A DNA stretch of 64,000 nt from contig JAJYYA010000003.1 in NCBI GenBank assembly GCA_021801345.1, forward strand, positions 24,372-88,371. The letters run 5' to 3'. Origin of the DNA: Nitrospirota bacterium (GTDB taxonomy: Bacteria; Nitrospirota; Leptospirillia; Leptospirillales; Leptospirillaceae). The position numbers and the translations under genes are program-made. Within the stretch, counting starts at the first letter, position 1; each line of letters opens with the position of its first letter. This document shows positions 1-8,544 of this stretch, one piece after another. The notes below the pieces were generated by a model. It was not told the origin of the DNA. It saw nothing but the letters and a program-made list of their open reading frames with translations, and did not search any database.

Positions 1-1
1 C

Positions 2-418
2 CCAGGTGGTTATCGCTCTGAAAATTCCTATTATTTAGGCCATACACAAACAGAAAACTCTATTATACTTAGTGGTTTATGGTCATCAAAAAAGGATCAC
101 GTTTTGTCGGGAATAAAGAGCCAACGCTCTTATCCCCGGATGACCGTCTATTACCAGGGAACAGGGGTTAATGCCGTCATGAGACAGCCTGCCGGTCATT
201 CTCGGGGAACGGTTCTCGTGACCATCGACGGACACCCTCTTCCCCGTCTGCAGGCCGGAGCGGATGCACGGATCGAAAATGATGGGTCGGCAACGGTCGC
301 AGTCTCCGGATCCCGGATGTACTCTTTGGTCACCGGGCAACCTTTCGGTCCTCACCGCCTCGACCTCGTCTTTTTCTCTCCTGGAACTTCTCTTTACACA
401 CTTACCTTCAACCCCTGA
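2..418 (+). CDS. C-terminal part of a DipZ/redoxin-family protein (partial)
   Basis: The frame is open from the window edge to the TGA at 416-418, so only the last 138 residues are present. They resemble the beta-rich domain that follows the thioredoxin fold in DipZ/TlpA-like redox proteins (the family known as Thioredoxin_10). The visible pattern is an early PGGYRSENSYYLG segment, a central strand with VTIDGHPL, then the motif SRMYSLV and the closing PGTSLYTLTF. The catalytic CxxC thioredoxin domain would lie upstream of the window. Such proteins act in thiol-disulfide exchange at the membrane or in the periplasm. The stop codon falls next to the ribosome-binding site of prmA, which suggests co-transcription. 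The assignment rests on remembered family motifs only. Confidence 0.55.
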   Translation, partial: PGGYRSENSYYLGHTQTENSIILSGLWSSKKDHVLSGIKSQRSYPRMTVYYQGTGVNAVMRQPAGHSRGTVLVTIDGHPLPRLQAGADARIENDGSATVAVSGSRMYSLVTGQPFGPHRLDLVFFSPGTSLYTLTFNP

Positions 419-425
419 GGTCGCC

Positions 426-1304
426 ATCTCTTCTCCTTCCTCTCCCCCGACCTATCTATCCGTCTCCTTATCCTGCGAGGCATCGGACCTTTCCCGAATT
501 CTTGAATGGCTTTCCGGGAGGCTCTCTTCGAGCGTCCTTGTGGAGGAAGGCGATCCCTGCCGTCTCGTATTCGTCCCCCCGGACCCCACCTCGACCGAAT
601 GGCTTCTGATCGAGAGCGCCCTTGTTTCCTTGGGAGCGGTTGAGATTCATATCGAGACCACATTGCAGGAAAACTGGCAAGAGATTTGGAAGGAGCAGGG
701 GTTTAAACGATTTTCCGTGGGAAGGCTTTCTGTCGTCCCGGCATGGGACGACACCGCCGAAGAACCCGGCGGCCCTGAAATCCGGATCGACCCGCACATG
801 GCCTTCGGAACCGGTCTTCACGAAACGACCTTTCGCTGTCTTGAGCTCCTCGTCGGGATTTTGGAGGGCTTTTCCGGCCCCGCTCCGGCAATTCTCGACT
901 TCGGTTCCGGTACGGGGATCCTGGGGATTGCGGCCTTGAAGCTCTCCGAAAAGGCGACGCTTGTTGCGGTGGACAACGACCCTTATGCGGTCGAGGCCAC
1001 GCGGGAAAATCTTCTTGCCAACGGGATGGAACACCGATCCATGGTCTTCTTGTCCCTTGAGGACTGGGAGGCCGAATATACGCCAGCGCCCTTCACGATT
1101 ATCGTGGCCAATGTGACCGGAGGGGTCATTGCCTCCCAGGCAGGATTGCTCTTCGACCGACTCGTGCCGGGGGGAAGGATGATATGTTCGGGGAGTTCGC
1201 GGGAGGAGACGGCGCGGACCGAAGAGGCTCTAAGAAAGCTTCCGGCCACCCTTCGGACCCTTCCCGGCGAACGCTACGATACGTTCCTTCTGGAAAAGGC
1301 CTAA
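426..1304 (+). CDS. prmA: ribosomal protein L11 methyltransferase PrmA
   Basis: Class I SAM methyltransferase that trimethylates ribosomal protein L11. The N-terminal substrate domain is followed by the SAM motif DFGSGTGILGIAA, the acidic motif AVDNDP and the family motif VANVTGG (the NPPY-like position). PrmA proteins are about 290 residues long. The reading frame has no ATG, GTG or TTG at the expected start. The nearest ATG (264) lies deep inside the preceding gene and the first GTG downstream (about 541) would remove the N-terminal domain. An ATC at 426, five bases after TGAGG, gives 292 residues and is used here as the best start. This start is an inference. Confidence 0.85.
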   Translation: MSSPSSPPTYLSVSLSCEASDLSRILEWLSGRLSSSVLVEEGDPCRLVFVPPDPTSTEWLLIESALVSLGAVEIHIETTLQENWQEIWKEQGFKRFSVGRLSVVPAWDDTAEEPGGPEIRIDPHMAFGTGLHETTFRCLELLVGILEGFSGPAPAILDFGSGTGILGIAALKLSEKATLVAVDNDPYAVEATRENLLANGMEHRSMVFLSLEDWEAEYTPAPFTIIVANVTGGVIASQAGLLFDRLVPGGRMICSGSSREETARTEEALRKLPATLRTLPGERYDTFLLEKA

Positions 1305-1321
1305 GGAGAGGAGAGGAGAGC

Positions 1322-2068
1322 GTGGGAGAGATAAGAAGCCGTCTTCATCTAAAAAACCCGCTGTGTCTGGCCCTCGACCTGGCGGACAGGGATCGGGGCC
1401 TTGCGATTCTGGCCTTAGTCGGTCCCCACGTCGGCATGGTCAAATGCGGCTCCGTTCCCTTTCTTTCATGGGGAAGAGAGTTTCTCTCCGCTGCCGAAGA
1501 GGCGGGAGTCCCAGTCTTTCTCGATCTCAAATGGCATGATATTCCCAACACGGTCTTCGAGGTTCTCTCAAGTCTGCCTTCGCCCGCAATCCGGATGGTC
1601 ACCCTTCATGCACAAGGGGGAGAGGGCATGATTGCCTCGGCCCGCCAAGCCCTCAATGCCATGGGAGAGAACGCCCCAGCGTTGATTGCTGTGACCCTTC
1701 TGACCCATCTCACTCTCGACGAAGTGCAGAGACTCGGGTACAAAAGTCGTGAGGACGGGGTCTCCCGATTGGGGAAGATGGCGCTCTCCTCGGGTGCCGA
1801 CGGTCTGGTCATGGCACCGGGAGAGCTTCGGCAGGCGAGAAATCTTTGGGGCCCGACACCCTTTCTCGTTACTCCCGGGATTCGCCCTTCGGGTCCGGCG
1901 GGATCAAAGGACGACCAGGCCAATGCCAAAACTCCCCGAGAAGCCTTAGAGGACGGCTCCGACCTCCTCGTGGTCGGCCGGCCCCTTCTTTCAGCCCACG
2001 ATCCTCTCGAAGCCACGATGACACTCCTCGCGGAGATCGGCGCGGCTCCTTCTCCTCACCGGGGATAG
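1322..2068 (+). CDS. pyrF: orotidine-5'-phosphate decarboxylase
   Basis: Last step of UMP synthesis, decarboxylating OMP. The fold is a TIM barrel. The catalytic DxKxxDIP motif is visible as FLDLKWHDIPNTV, and the phosphate-binding end carries TPGIRP and VVGRPL. The GTG at 1322 was chosen because a run of GGAGAGGAGAG precedes it; this gives 248 residues, normal for the family, and places the first conserved strand (LCLALDLAD) just inside the protein. It follows prmA by 17 bases and probably shares its transcript. Immediately downstream the genes switch to the other strand. Confidence 0.93.
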   Translation: MGEIRSRLHLKNPLCLALDLADRDRGLAILALVGPHVGMVKCGSVPFLSWGREFLSAAEEAGVPVFLDLKWHDIPNTVFEVLSSLPSPAIRMVTLHAQGGEGMIASARQALNAMGENAPALIAVTLLTHLTLDEVQRLGYKSREDGVSRLGKMALSSGADGLVMAPGELRQARNLWGPTPFLVTPGIRPSGPAGSKDDQANAKTPREALEDGSDLLVVGRPLLSAHDPLEATMTLLAEIGAAPSPHRG

Positions 2069-2081
2069 AGCTCAACCTGGA

Positions 2082-2636
2082 TCAGACCTCCTCGACCTCA
2101 TCCTCTTCCTTGACCCAATATCGCCGAAATTCTCCAAGGTGCGTCAAGGTCGACATGTCTTTCATCCGGTCGACGAAAAGATGCCCCCTCAAATGATCGA
2201 TTTCATGCTGGAGCACCACCGCGGGAAACTCCTCCCAGTCCAGGATGACCGGCTCTCCATTTCGGTCGAGAGCCTCAAGCTTGACGGCGCGGGAGCGGGG
2301 GACTCGTCCTCGGAGATTGTCGAGGGAGAGGCACCCCTCCCAACCGGTGCGCAACTCTTTGGACATATACTTGAAGACCGGGTTGATCAGTACCAGCAGG
2401 GGCATTCCCGGTCCCTCCTCGGACCGCGCATCGTCCAGGCTTTCAATGACGACAACCTGCTTTGAGACATGAACCTGCGGTGCCGCGAGTCCCAGTCCGT
2501 CCTCGTCTCTCATCGTCTCGATCATGTCGTCTAGAAATCGCTGAAAGTCCGGGGTGCTGATCTCCTCTTTCGTGACCGGCTCGGAGATCTTTCGGAGAAC
2601 CGGATTTCCCATCTTTGCAATTTTAAGAAGAGCCAT
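2082..2636 (-). CDS. def: peptide deformylase
   Basis: Removes the N-formyl group from nascent proteins at the ribosome exit. All three family motifs are present in order: GLAAPQ, EGCLS and HEIDH, whose Cys and two His bind the catalytic metal. At 184 residues it has a normal length with a slightly extended acidic C-terminus. Its ATG overlaps the cobO stop by one base (TAATG), so translation is probably coupled to the cobalamin genes upstream. It is the last gene of that operon and functionally unrelated to it, a housekeeping gene carried on a biosynthetic transcript. Confidence 0.95.
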   Translation of the reverse strand: MALLKIAKMGNPVLRKISEPVTKEEISTPDFQRFLDDMIETMRDEDGLGLAAPQVHVSKQVVVIESLDDARSEEGPGMPLLVLINPVFKYMSKELRTGWEGCLSLDNLRGRVPRSRAVKLEALDRNGEPVILDWEEFPAVVLQHEIDHLRGHLFVDRMKDMSTLTHLGEFRRYWVKEEDEVEEV

Positions 2637-3175
2637 TAAAAGTCGACCCCTTTCCTGGCGAGTATTCCCTTGTCAAAGGGATGCTTGATCATCTTCATCT
2701 CCGTGACGAGATCGGCACGGTCCACGATGGCCTCCGGGGCGTTTCTTCCGGTCAGGACGGCATGCTGGAATTCAGGACGCTCGTCGAGCCAGGCCAAAAC
2801 CTGGGGAACATCGATATAATTGTATCGAAGAGCAATATTGATTTCATCGAGAACGACCAGATCGTACCCCCCAGAGAGGGATTCTTTGCGGGCATAGTCG
2901 AAGGCCTGCTGGGCTACGGCCCGGTCTCTGGCGGCATCCTTCGTCTCCCAGGTAAACCCCTCCCCCAATGGAACGATCGTTACAAGTCCCTCAGGAGAAC
3001 AAGCAGCAGCCTCGCGTTCCCCGGAATGCATCCGCCCTTTCATGAACTGGACCATGAGGCTTTTCAATCCGTAGCCCGAGGCCCGGTAAAGAAGTCCGAG
3101 GGCCGCCGTCGTCTTGCCCTTTCCGTCTCCGGTGTAGACGATGACCAGCCCCTTTTCTTTCTCTTCCCCACTCAT
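2636..3175 (-). CDS. cobO: cob(I)yrinic acid a,c-diamide adenosyltransferase (CobO/BtuR type)
   Basis: Transfers the 5'-deoxyadenosyl group from ATP to the corrinoid cobalt. The P-loop YTGDGKGKTTAALG lies at residues 14-27, and the family motifs VVLDEINIAL and LTGRNAPE follow. At 179 residues the length is typical. The ATG overlaps the upstream cobJ stop by four bases (ATGA), and its own stop overlaps def. Position and overlaps show a continuous cobalamin operon. CobO acts late in the pathway, after ring synthesis by the Cbi enzymes encoded upstream. Confidence 0.93.
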   Translation of the reverse strand: MSGEEKEKGLVIVYTGDGKGKTTAALGLLYRASGYGLKSLMVQFMKGRMHSGEREAAACSPEGLVTIVPLGEGFTWETKDAARDRAVAQQAFDYARKESLSGGYDLVVLDEINIALRYNYIDVPQVLAWLDERPEFQHAVLTGRNAPEAIVDRADLVTEMKMIKHPFDKGILARKGVDF

Positions 3176-4008
3176 TCCGGACGCCCTCCCCCTCCTTTGG
3201 CGATCCGGGCTCCGGTCTCAAGATCGTACTTGTTCCGATATCCTCTCGGGGTCACCATCCGGCCGGCAAGAAGTCGCGTCTGCGAGTTCCCCACGAGAAT
3301 CGTCGTCAGCATGCCGATCGGGTGCTCAAGCATCTGATCGAGCGTTGTGATGACCACCGTCTCTCCGTCGCGCATGGCACTTTTTACGATTCCGACCGGC
3401 GTCTCCTTGGGGCGATTGGCCAGAAGAATCTCTCTCGCCTCCTCCACCTGACGGACGCGCTTTGAAGAGCGCGGGTTGTAGAGAGCGACCACAAAGTCCG
3501 CCGAGGCCGCTGCTACGAGCCGTTTTCTGATCACCTCCCAGGGAGTGAGGAGGTCGGAGAGACTGATCGAGGCAAAATCATGCATGAGAGGAGCTCCGAG
3601 AAGGGACGCACAGGCCGACAGGGCGGTGATTCCCGGGAGAACCCGCACCTCGATCTCGCTCCCCGTCCACCCTTTTTCGCCGAGTACCTCGAAGGCGAGT
3701 CCGGCCATCCCATAAATACCCACGTCCCCACTGCTTACGAGAGCGACTTCGTGTCCCTGATAGGCCAGTTCTACCGCCTGTGTCGCCCGGTCGATCTCCT
3801 CGGTCATCCCGGTCTCCACGACCGTTTTCCCGTTTACGAGGTGGCGGACGAGATCGATGTAGGTTCGATAGCCGATGACGACATCTGAGCGTTCGATCGC
3901 TTTTTTGGCAACCGGGGTCAGATGCTCCTCCGCTCCTGGTCCGAAGCCCACCAGATTGAGGGTTCCACCCTTTTCATGTGAAGGTCCTGTCAGATAGGAT
4001 TTTGTCAT
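3172..4008 (-). CDS. cbiH: precorrin-3B / cobalt-factor III C17-methyltransferase (CobJ/CbiH)
   Basis: SAM-dependent tetrapyrrole methylase that methylates C17 and drives ring contraction. Visible family motifs are LVGFGPGAEEHLT at the start, VSSGDVGIYGMAG in the middle and VALYNPRSSKR near the C-terminal domain. The open frame reaches back to 4074, but that would overlap cbiG by 46 bases. The ATG at 4008 lies 21 bases after the cbiG stop and is preferred, giving 278 residues. An AAGGAG stands about 15 bases upstream, further than usual. Because cbiG is adjacent, the cobalt-containing (CbiH) reaction is more likely than the aerobic CobJ one. Confidence 0.9.
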   Translation of the reverse strand: MTKSYLTGPSHEKGGTLNLVGFGPGAEEHLTPVAKKAIERSDVVIGYRTYIDLVRHLVNGKTVVETGMTEEIDRATQAVELAYQGHEVALVSSGDVGIYGMAGLAFEVLGEKGWTGSEIEVRVLPGITALSACASLLGAPLMHDFASISLSDLLTPWEVIRKRLVAAASADFVVALYNPRSSKRVRQVEEAREILLANRPKETPVGIVKSAMRDGETVVITTLDQMLEHPIGMLTTILVGNSQTRLLAGRMVTPRGYRNKYDLETGARIAKGGGGRPE

Positions 4009-4028
4009 TTTTGTATTCGTTCGCTCCT

Positions 4029-5201
4029 TTATGCGTTTTTTCCGGAAGGGGCTCCCGACATCTCCGGAAGCCATCTCGATATGGCTATGGTCGCCTCTTT
4101 CGATTTGACCTTTTCGATTACAAGCCTCGCCGCTCCCGGCCAGGGAGGGGGAGACATGGCAAGAGCCAGGAGGGAAGCCGGCTCCGCCACGGAGGGTGTT
4201 CCGACGTATTGCATGACCACCCCGGAGGGATTGGGGACGCTGACCTCCCCCAACTGCTCCCGGGAAAAGAAAAAAAGAGGAACCCCCAGGCGGGAGGCAA
4301 GGCCGACAACTCCCTCTTCGTCGCGCTTTAAGTCGATCGATCCGAAGGCCCGGATCGCTCCCACATGCCAGCCCTTCTCCTCGAGAATCTCCATCAGAAG
4401 TTTTTCAATCTCATATACGCTTGTTCCCCTGTTGCAACCGAGTCCCACACCAAAGACCCGCGGAATGATCTGGACGGTCTCAACCCCCGGCCCGAGCGCG
4501 GGAAGTGAGGACATCACGCTGATATAGACCCCGGCCCGAAGTAAAGGAAGAGGGTCCGGAAGAGTCGTTTCCATCAGTATGTTTGGTTTTCTCGGACCCG
4601 CAAGGGAGGGAACAGGGAACCCCTCAGAGTTCAGGAACAGGACGGGATCTCCATCGACAATGGCGGAGCTGACACGCTTGAGATTGTCGAGGGGAGTCAG
4701 GAGCCCTCCAATTTCCTGGGCGATGATGTCGGGAGCCACTGTTTTCGAGACATCGGTTCCTGTGGTCACCACCGGGGTGGCCCCAATCGTCCTGGCAATC
4801 TCCTCTGTAAGGCTGTTCGCCCCTCCGCTATGCCCCGAAAGGACGCTGATGAGAAATCGTCCCTGAACGTCACCTACGATGACGGCAGGATCGCGCGTTT
4901 TGTCCTCGGCGAGACGCGCGATCGAACGGACCACGATTCCGAGCGCCATGATGAGGATGATCCCATCGTAGGCGGCAAACAGCTCCGGAAGGAGGTTTTT
5001 GATAACGCCATCGAAGGGTTTGGCCGTCGCTTTCAGGTCTTCAGGTATATTCGTTTGATACCGTTCCGATACGAACAGATCCGCCCCGTGCGCTTTCGCA
5101 ATCCGTGCCGCAACAAGAAGCCCCGGCCTGGTGATTGTTGCCACAGCCAGCCGCTTCGATCCCCCCTCAATGGTGTGGTTCTGCGTTGTCTCCTCTTTCA
5201 T
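4029..5201 (-). CDS. cbiG: cobalt-precorrin-5A hydrolase CbiG
   Basis: Opens the ring delta-lactone of cobalt-precorrin-5A and releases acetaldehyde. It is a marker of the oxygen-independent cobalamin route. The N-terminal half has the CbiG-type DGIILIMALGIVVR and LSGHSGGANSL segments, and the C-terminal domain carries VFGVGLGCNRGT. From the ATG at 5201 the protein has 390 residues. This start overlaps the cbiT stop by one base (TGATG) and is preceded by GGAGG, so the 46 extra codons of open frame upstream are not used. Confidence 0.92.
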   Translation of the reverse strand: MKEETTQNHTIEGGSKRLAVATITRPGLLVAARIAKAHGADLFVSERYQTNIPEDLKATAKPFDGVIKNLLPELFAAYDGIILIMALGIVVRSIARLAEDKTRDPAVIVGDVQGRFLISVLSGHSGGANSLTEEIARTIGATPVVTTGTDVSKTVAPDIIAQEIGGLLTPLDNLKRVSSAIVDGDPVLFLNSEGFPVPSLAGPRKPNILMETTLPDPLPLLRAGVYISVMSSLPALGPGVETVQIIPRVFGVGLGCNRGTSVYEIEKLLMEILEEKGWHVGAIRAFGSIDLKRDEEGVVGLASRLGVPLFFFSREQLGEVSVPNPSGVVMQYVGTPSVAEPASLLALAMSPPPWPGAARLVIEKVKSKEATIAISRWLPEMSGAPSGKNA

Positions 5202-5803
5202 CAGGCCTCCTCTTCTCGAAAGAGGGAGAGGATCATGACAGGATTCTGGGCCTCGATCCGCATGAGGCCGACGATCGGCACCCCCCTGCCAACCTGCACG
5301 TGGAGAAGGTCCGGAGTCATCTTTTGTTTTTTTGCCCACTCGAGGGCCTCAGCCAGATTTTCGATCGTCGCAAAGTTTGCGACGATTCCCGGGTTATTTC
5401 CCTTTTCCTGACAGTAGTCAAGCAGACTCGTCATCCTTCCCCCCGATCCTCCAACAAAGATCCTGTCGGGGGCCGGCGCCTCATTGAGTGCCTCCGGCGC
5501 CTTTCCGAGGATAGGCGTGATTCTTCCCGAAAGACCGAAGGTCTCGATGTTTTTGAGAAGGCATTCATAGTCAGCCGGATCCTTTTCTACCGCCACGACC
5601 TTAAGGTCGGGAAAGAGTCGTGCAGCCTCAATTCCGACCGATCCTGATCCCGCCCCGATATCCCAGAGAGTCTGTCCTGGCCTCAAATCGAGTTTCATTA
5701 GCGAAAGAACGCGTATCTCTGTTTTCGTGATCAAACCCTTTCGCGGGACGGTGAACTCAAAAGCCTCTTCCGCCAATCCAAAGAATTTTTCTTTTCTTTT
5801 CAT
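5201..5803 (-). CDS. cbiT: cobalt-precorrin-6B C15-methyltransferase (decarboxylating) CbiT
   Basis: Methylates C15 and decarboxylates the acetate chain at C12. It is a class I methyltransferase with the SAM motif LWDIGAGSGSVGIEAA near residue 47 and the family strand RIFVGGSGG. At 200 residues it is a free-standing CbiT and not the fused CobL found in aerobic pathways. The partner methylase CbiE is encoded just upstream but separated by 273 bases, an unusually wide gap for this operon. The downstream junction with cbiG overlaps. Confidence 0.93.
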   Translation of the reverse strand: MKRKEKFFGLAEEAFEFTVPRKGLITKTEIRVLSLMKLDLRPGQTLWDIGAGSGSVGIEAARLFPDLKVVAVEKDPADYECLLKNIETFGLSGRITPILGKAPEALNEAPAPDRIFVGGSGGRMTSLLDYCQEKGNNPGIVANFATIENLAEALEWAKKQKMTPDLLHVQVGRGVPIVGLMRIEAQNPVMILSLFREEEA

Positions 5804-6076
5804 ATTTTGCGCGCATTCAAAGCCCCGCCCTTCATGGCGTGGAGGAATGCCCTCTCCTTTTTCATTTAGCGGACGGTTTCTTCCGTGCCCTCTCGGTTGT
5901 CTCCTCCCCGCCTTCCGGGGCCCAAGTCTCTCGGAAGCCTTCCGAGGAGGGATTCTTCCCTATAGGAAACGATGTCCGCTCGCGGGCTTTGTCTCCCCAG
6001 CCTGAGTTATCAACCCTGCCCTGCTTTTTGGGTGTCGGTGAACTGATCGGCCCCATGGCAGTGGGCATCAAGATTT
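5804..6076 (-). other. 273-bp gap inside the cobalamin operon
   Basis: This stretch separates cbiE from cbiT, while the other cbi/cob neighbours overlap or lie about 20 bases apart. One frame is open for about 70 codons from a TTG at 6080 to 5862. Its product would be rich in Pro, Lys, Glu and Gly with no motif I recognise, and its ribosome-binding site is badly spaced. No clear promoter, riboswitch or terminator was seen. It may be a decayed gene, an untranslated spacer or a small unrecognised protein. Confidence 0.4.
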
Positions 6077-6769
6077 TCAAGATCCTCCCGGTTGCCGAGG
6101 GGTGATTCTCCCCACCCTTTCTTCTATCGTCATCACCACCATGTTGAGTGCCTTGACATCATCGGGCAGTCTATTGATCCCTTCCACAGCCTCAAAATGC
6201 CTGACTCGCTCTCCCGCCATTCCTATTTCTTCGAGAATGGACATCTTTCTGATCGCAAATCCCTTTTCCAGAACGAGAGAACATACCTCCCGAACCCCCG
6301 AGATCCCCCCTGTATAGAAGGCCCATCGCCCCGGATGAAGCTTCGGGCTCTCCTTCTTGCTGTGGAGACTTCCGACACTGACCTTGTCCCAAGGTTCTCC
6401 CAGCAAGGCAAAGGATCTCTGGACGAGGGTCGTAGCCGGATGAACCCTAAAGCTTCCCGCCGGAAGGGCCGCGGCGATCGGTCCTCCGATTCCATAGTAA
6501 AGGGGGTCGCCTGTCGCCAGAACGAGGGCTTTTTTGTCCCCGTTTTCCTCTTTGATAAATCGGAGGAGTCTTGCGACCACATCCGGGATATTGGCTGTCA
6601 CTGCCAGACTCTCGACCTCATCCGGCAGAACCCCCCGGAGGGACTCTAAATGTCTTTTTCCTCCGATCACGAGTGCTGTCTTGGGAAGGTATTCACACAG
6701 TGGCGCGCGACCTGGGTCGATCCCTTCCGGCTCGACACCGACAATATGGACGAAGGGTTTTCCTGTCAT
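6077..6769 (-). CDS. cbiE: cobalt-precorrin-7 C5-methyltransferase CbiE
   Basis: SAM-dependent tetrapyrrole methylase acting on C5 of the corrin ring, partner of CbiT. Motifs include VHIVGVEPEG at the start, VLATGDPLYYGIG in the first domain and LHPGRWAFYTGG in the second. It has 230 residues, close to the usual length. The start overlaps the cbiD stop by four bases (ATGA). The following gene, cbiT, is separated by a 273-base gap, so the two activities are separate polypeptides here. Confidence 0.92.
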   Translation of the reverse strand: MTGKPFVHIVGVEPEGIDPGRAPLCEYLPKTALVIGGKRHLESLRGVLPDEVESLAVTANIPDVVARLLRFIKEENGDKKALVLATGDPLYYGIGGPIAAALPAGSFRVHPATTLVQRSFALLGEPWDKVSVGSLHSKKESPKLHPGRWAFYTGGISGVREVCSLVLEKGFAIRKMSILEEIGMAGERVRHFEAVEGINRLPDDVKALNMVVMTIEERVGRITPRQPGGS

Positions 6770-7872
6770 CCTTTATTCTGCTTTCTCGTGGCTTTTCCCA
6801 CCAATTCTCCGGTGAAGTTCGTCAGAAGGACCTCAATTCTTTCCGGACGGGGAGAGAGTCTCTCCAGATGCGAGAGAATCTTTTGGCATACCAGTGAAAA
6901 AAACTCTTTGTTTCCGGATTTTTCTATAATTTCACCGACATGTCTTGCGGTATTCGCCTGCGCAATTTCATGGCATGTCGTTTCGTCGGACCCCGTCTCC
7001 CGGGCTAACTCCGAAAGAAATCCCAGGTCTACCTGAGATCCCGCCGCATGGGTCTGAGTCACCCCTTTGGCAAGCTTCGAAAACTTTCCGAGAAATCCTG
7101 CCATCACAACTTTCTCAATCTTTTTCTTTCCCGCCTCTTTTACCGAAAATCCCGTAAAATCGCCGATCTGGACGAAGGCTTCCGGGGGAAGTTCTGGGTA
7201 AAGCTTCATGGAAAAGGCTTCGCTTTGTCCCCCCGTTGTGAAGACAACCGTTCCAATACCCCTCGCCTTCGCAACGTCGATCGCCTGGGAGATACTCGCC
7301 CTGTATGCGGCGGTACTGAAGGGAACGACGATTCCCTTTGTTCCCAGAATCGAAAGCCCTCCGACAATCCCCAGCCTTTCATTTAACGTCTGCTTCGCTC
7401 TCTCCACTCCGTCCGGGATTGAAATTCGGATTGAAGCCCCCAGATTTTTCTTATTAAAACGCTTTTCAAGATCTTCTTTTACCTGAAAAAACTCTTTCTC
7501 CATGGATTTCCTGGGAACGGGATTGATCGCCGGCTCACCCACAGAAAGAGAGAGGCCTGGCTTTGTGATCGTCCCGATCCCTCTTCCTGCAAAGAATTCG
7601 ACGCCTCCCGTCTCCTTCAGGACGACTTCGACTTCGATCTCCGCCCCATGGGTACAGTCCGGGTCATCTCCTCCGTCCTTGATGATCGAACAGGAGGCCT
7701 TCGGCTCCCACTCCATGGAATGGGCCAATGTCCGATGGATCACGAATGAGGCCATCCTTCCGTTCGGGAGAGTGATTTTGACACTCTCTCCAAACGACCC
7801 ATTTTTCAGTGAATCAAGGCATGCCCTGACTCCCGCCTGGGCACAGGCTCCTGTCGTAAAGCCCGTCCGCAA
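6766..7872 (-). CDS. cbiD: cobalt-precorrin-5B C1-methyltransferase CbiD
   Basis: Methylates C1 of cobalt-precorrin-5B, a step specific to the anaerobic pathway. The hallmark N-terminus RTGFTTGACAQAG is present, followed by SCSIIKDGGDDPDCTHG and, in the C-terminal half, FTTGGQSE. The only workable start is a TTG at 7872, six bases after GGGAG, because the codon two positions upstream is a stop. This gives 368 residues. It is the first gene of the cobalamin operon. Its upstream region is shared with the divergent rplI and shows no cobalamin-riboswitch B12 box that I can recognise. Confidence 0.93.
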   Translation of the reverse strand: MRTGFTTGACAQAGVRACLDSLKNGSFGESVKITLPNGRMASFVIHRTLAHSMEWEPKASCSIIKDGGDDPDCTHGAEIEVEVVLKETGGVEFFAGRGIGTITKPGLSLSVGEPAINPVPRKSMEKEFFQVKEDLEKRFNKKNLGASIRISIPDGVERAKQTLNERLGIVGGLSILGTKGIVVPFSTAAYRASISQAIDVAKARGIGTVVFTTGGQSEAFSMKLYPELPPEAFVQIGDFTGFSVKEAGKKKIEKVVMAGFLGKFSKLAKGVTQTHAAGSQVDLGFLSELARETGSDETTCHEIAQANTARHVGEIIEKSGNKEFFSLVCQKILSHLERLSPRPERIEVLLTNFTGELVGKATRKQNKG

Positions 7873-7991
7873 TTGTCACTCCCGGAATGAGACCTCTGAA
7901 GTTTTGTCCTCTGAGTGTACCCTCCTTCTTTCCTTCTCTTCAACGAGGGGGAAAGGTTCTCGCTCTTTATTTTTCATTTACTCGAATTTCG

Positions 7992-8020
7992 TTGATTTAG
8001 ACATTTTCCTCTGTTATATT
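7992..8020 (+). promoter_or_regulatory. sigma-70 promoter for rplI
   Basis: TTGATT at 7992-7997 and TATATT at 8015-8020 are separated by exactly 17 bases in an AT-rich stretch. The rplI start lies 36 bases downstream of the -10 box. It probably drives rplI and possibly the whole rpmH-rnpA-yidC-mnmE-par run, since no strong terminator was seen after rplI. Confidence 0.7.
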
Positions 8021-8055
8021 ATTCAAGTTTAACTCTTAAAAACTGTGGAGAAGCC

Positions 8056-8517
8056 ATGGGCAAGACGAACGTTATCCTTAAGCAGCACATTGAGAATCTC
8101 GGCGATGCCGGCGATCTCGTCTCCGTTTCCGCCGGTTACGCCCGCAATTTTCTTTTACCGAAGAACCTTTGCATTCCTGCAGGCAAAGCGGAACTTGCCG
8201 CCCTTGAAGTTCATAAGGAAAAGCTTCGCAAGGCCGCAGAGAAAGAAAAGGAGAGTCTTCAGATCAAGGCCGGAAAAATTTCCGATCTTCTTCTTCCTGT
8301 GACAGTCAAGGTCGGGCAAAACGGAAAGATCTTTGGATCCGTAACTTCGATGCATTTGGTCGACCTTCTCCTCACCCACGATATTGTTCTCGACAAGAAG
8401 CAGATTCATATTGAAGCGCCTCTTCGAGAGACCGGCGAGTACTCTCTTCCTGTCAATTTAGGTCATGGCGTCCATGCGACCCTTCGGATTCAGATCCTTC
8501 CGGAAGTCGTTCAATAA
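8056..8517 (+). CDS. rplI: 50S ribosomal protein bL9
   Basis: Structural protein of the large subunit near the base of the L1 stalk. The N-terminal domain has the family signature with GDAGDLVSVSAGYARNFL around residues 16-33. A long charged helix (about residues 43-75) connects to the C-terminal RNA-binding domain. The length of 153 residues is normal. The ATG at 8056 follows GGAG with good spacing; an earlier in-track start in another frame is not credible. It is separated from rpmH by only 27 bases. Confidence 0.95.
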   Translation: MGKTNVILKQHIENLGDAGDLVSVSAGYARNFLLPKNLCIPAGKAELAALEVHKEKLRKAAEKEKESLQIKAGKISDLLLPVTVKVGQNGKIFGSVTSMHLVDLLLTHDIVLDKKQIHIEAPLRETGEYSLPVNLGHGVHATLRIQILPEVVQ

Positions 8518-8544
8518 CCGTATTATTTTGAAAAGGAGTTTTTG

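Noticed and set aside
5862..6080. 72-codon frame in the cbiE-cbiT gap
   Set aside because: Starts with TTG at poor distance from its ribosome-binding site and has no recognisable motif; kept only as part of the gap description.
7873..8055. Possible cobalamin riboswitch upstream of cbiD
   Set aside because: No B12-box-like sequence or the usual multi-stem arrangement could be found in the 180 bases shared with rplI.
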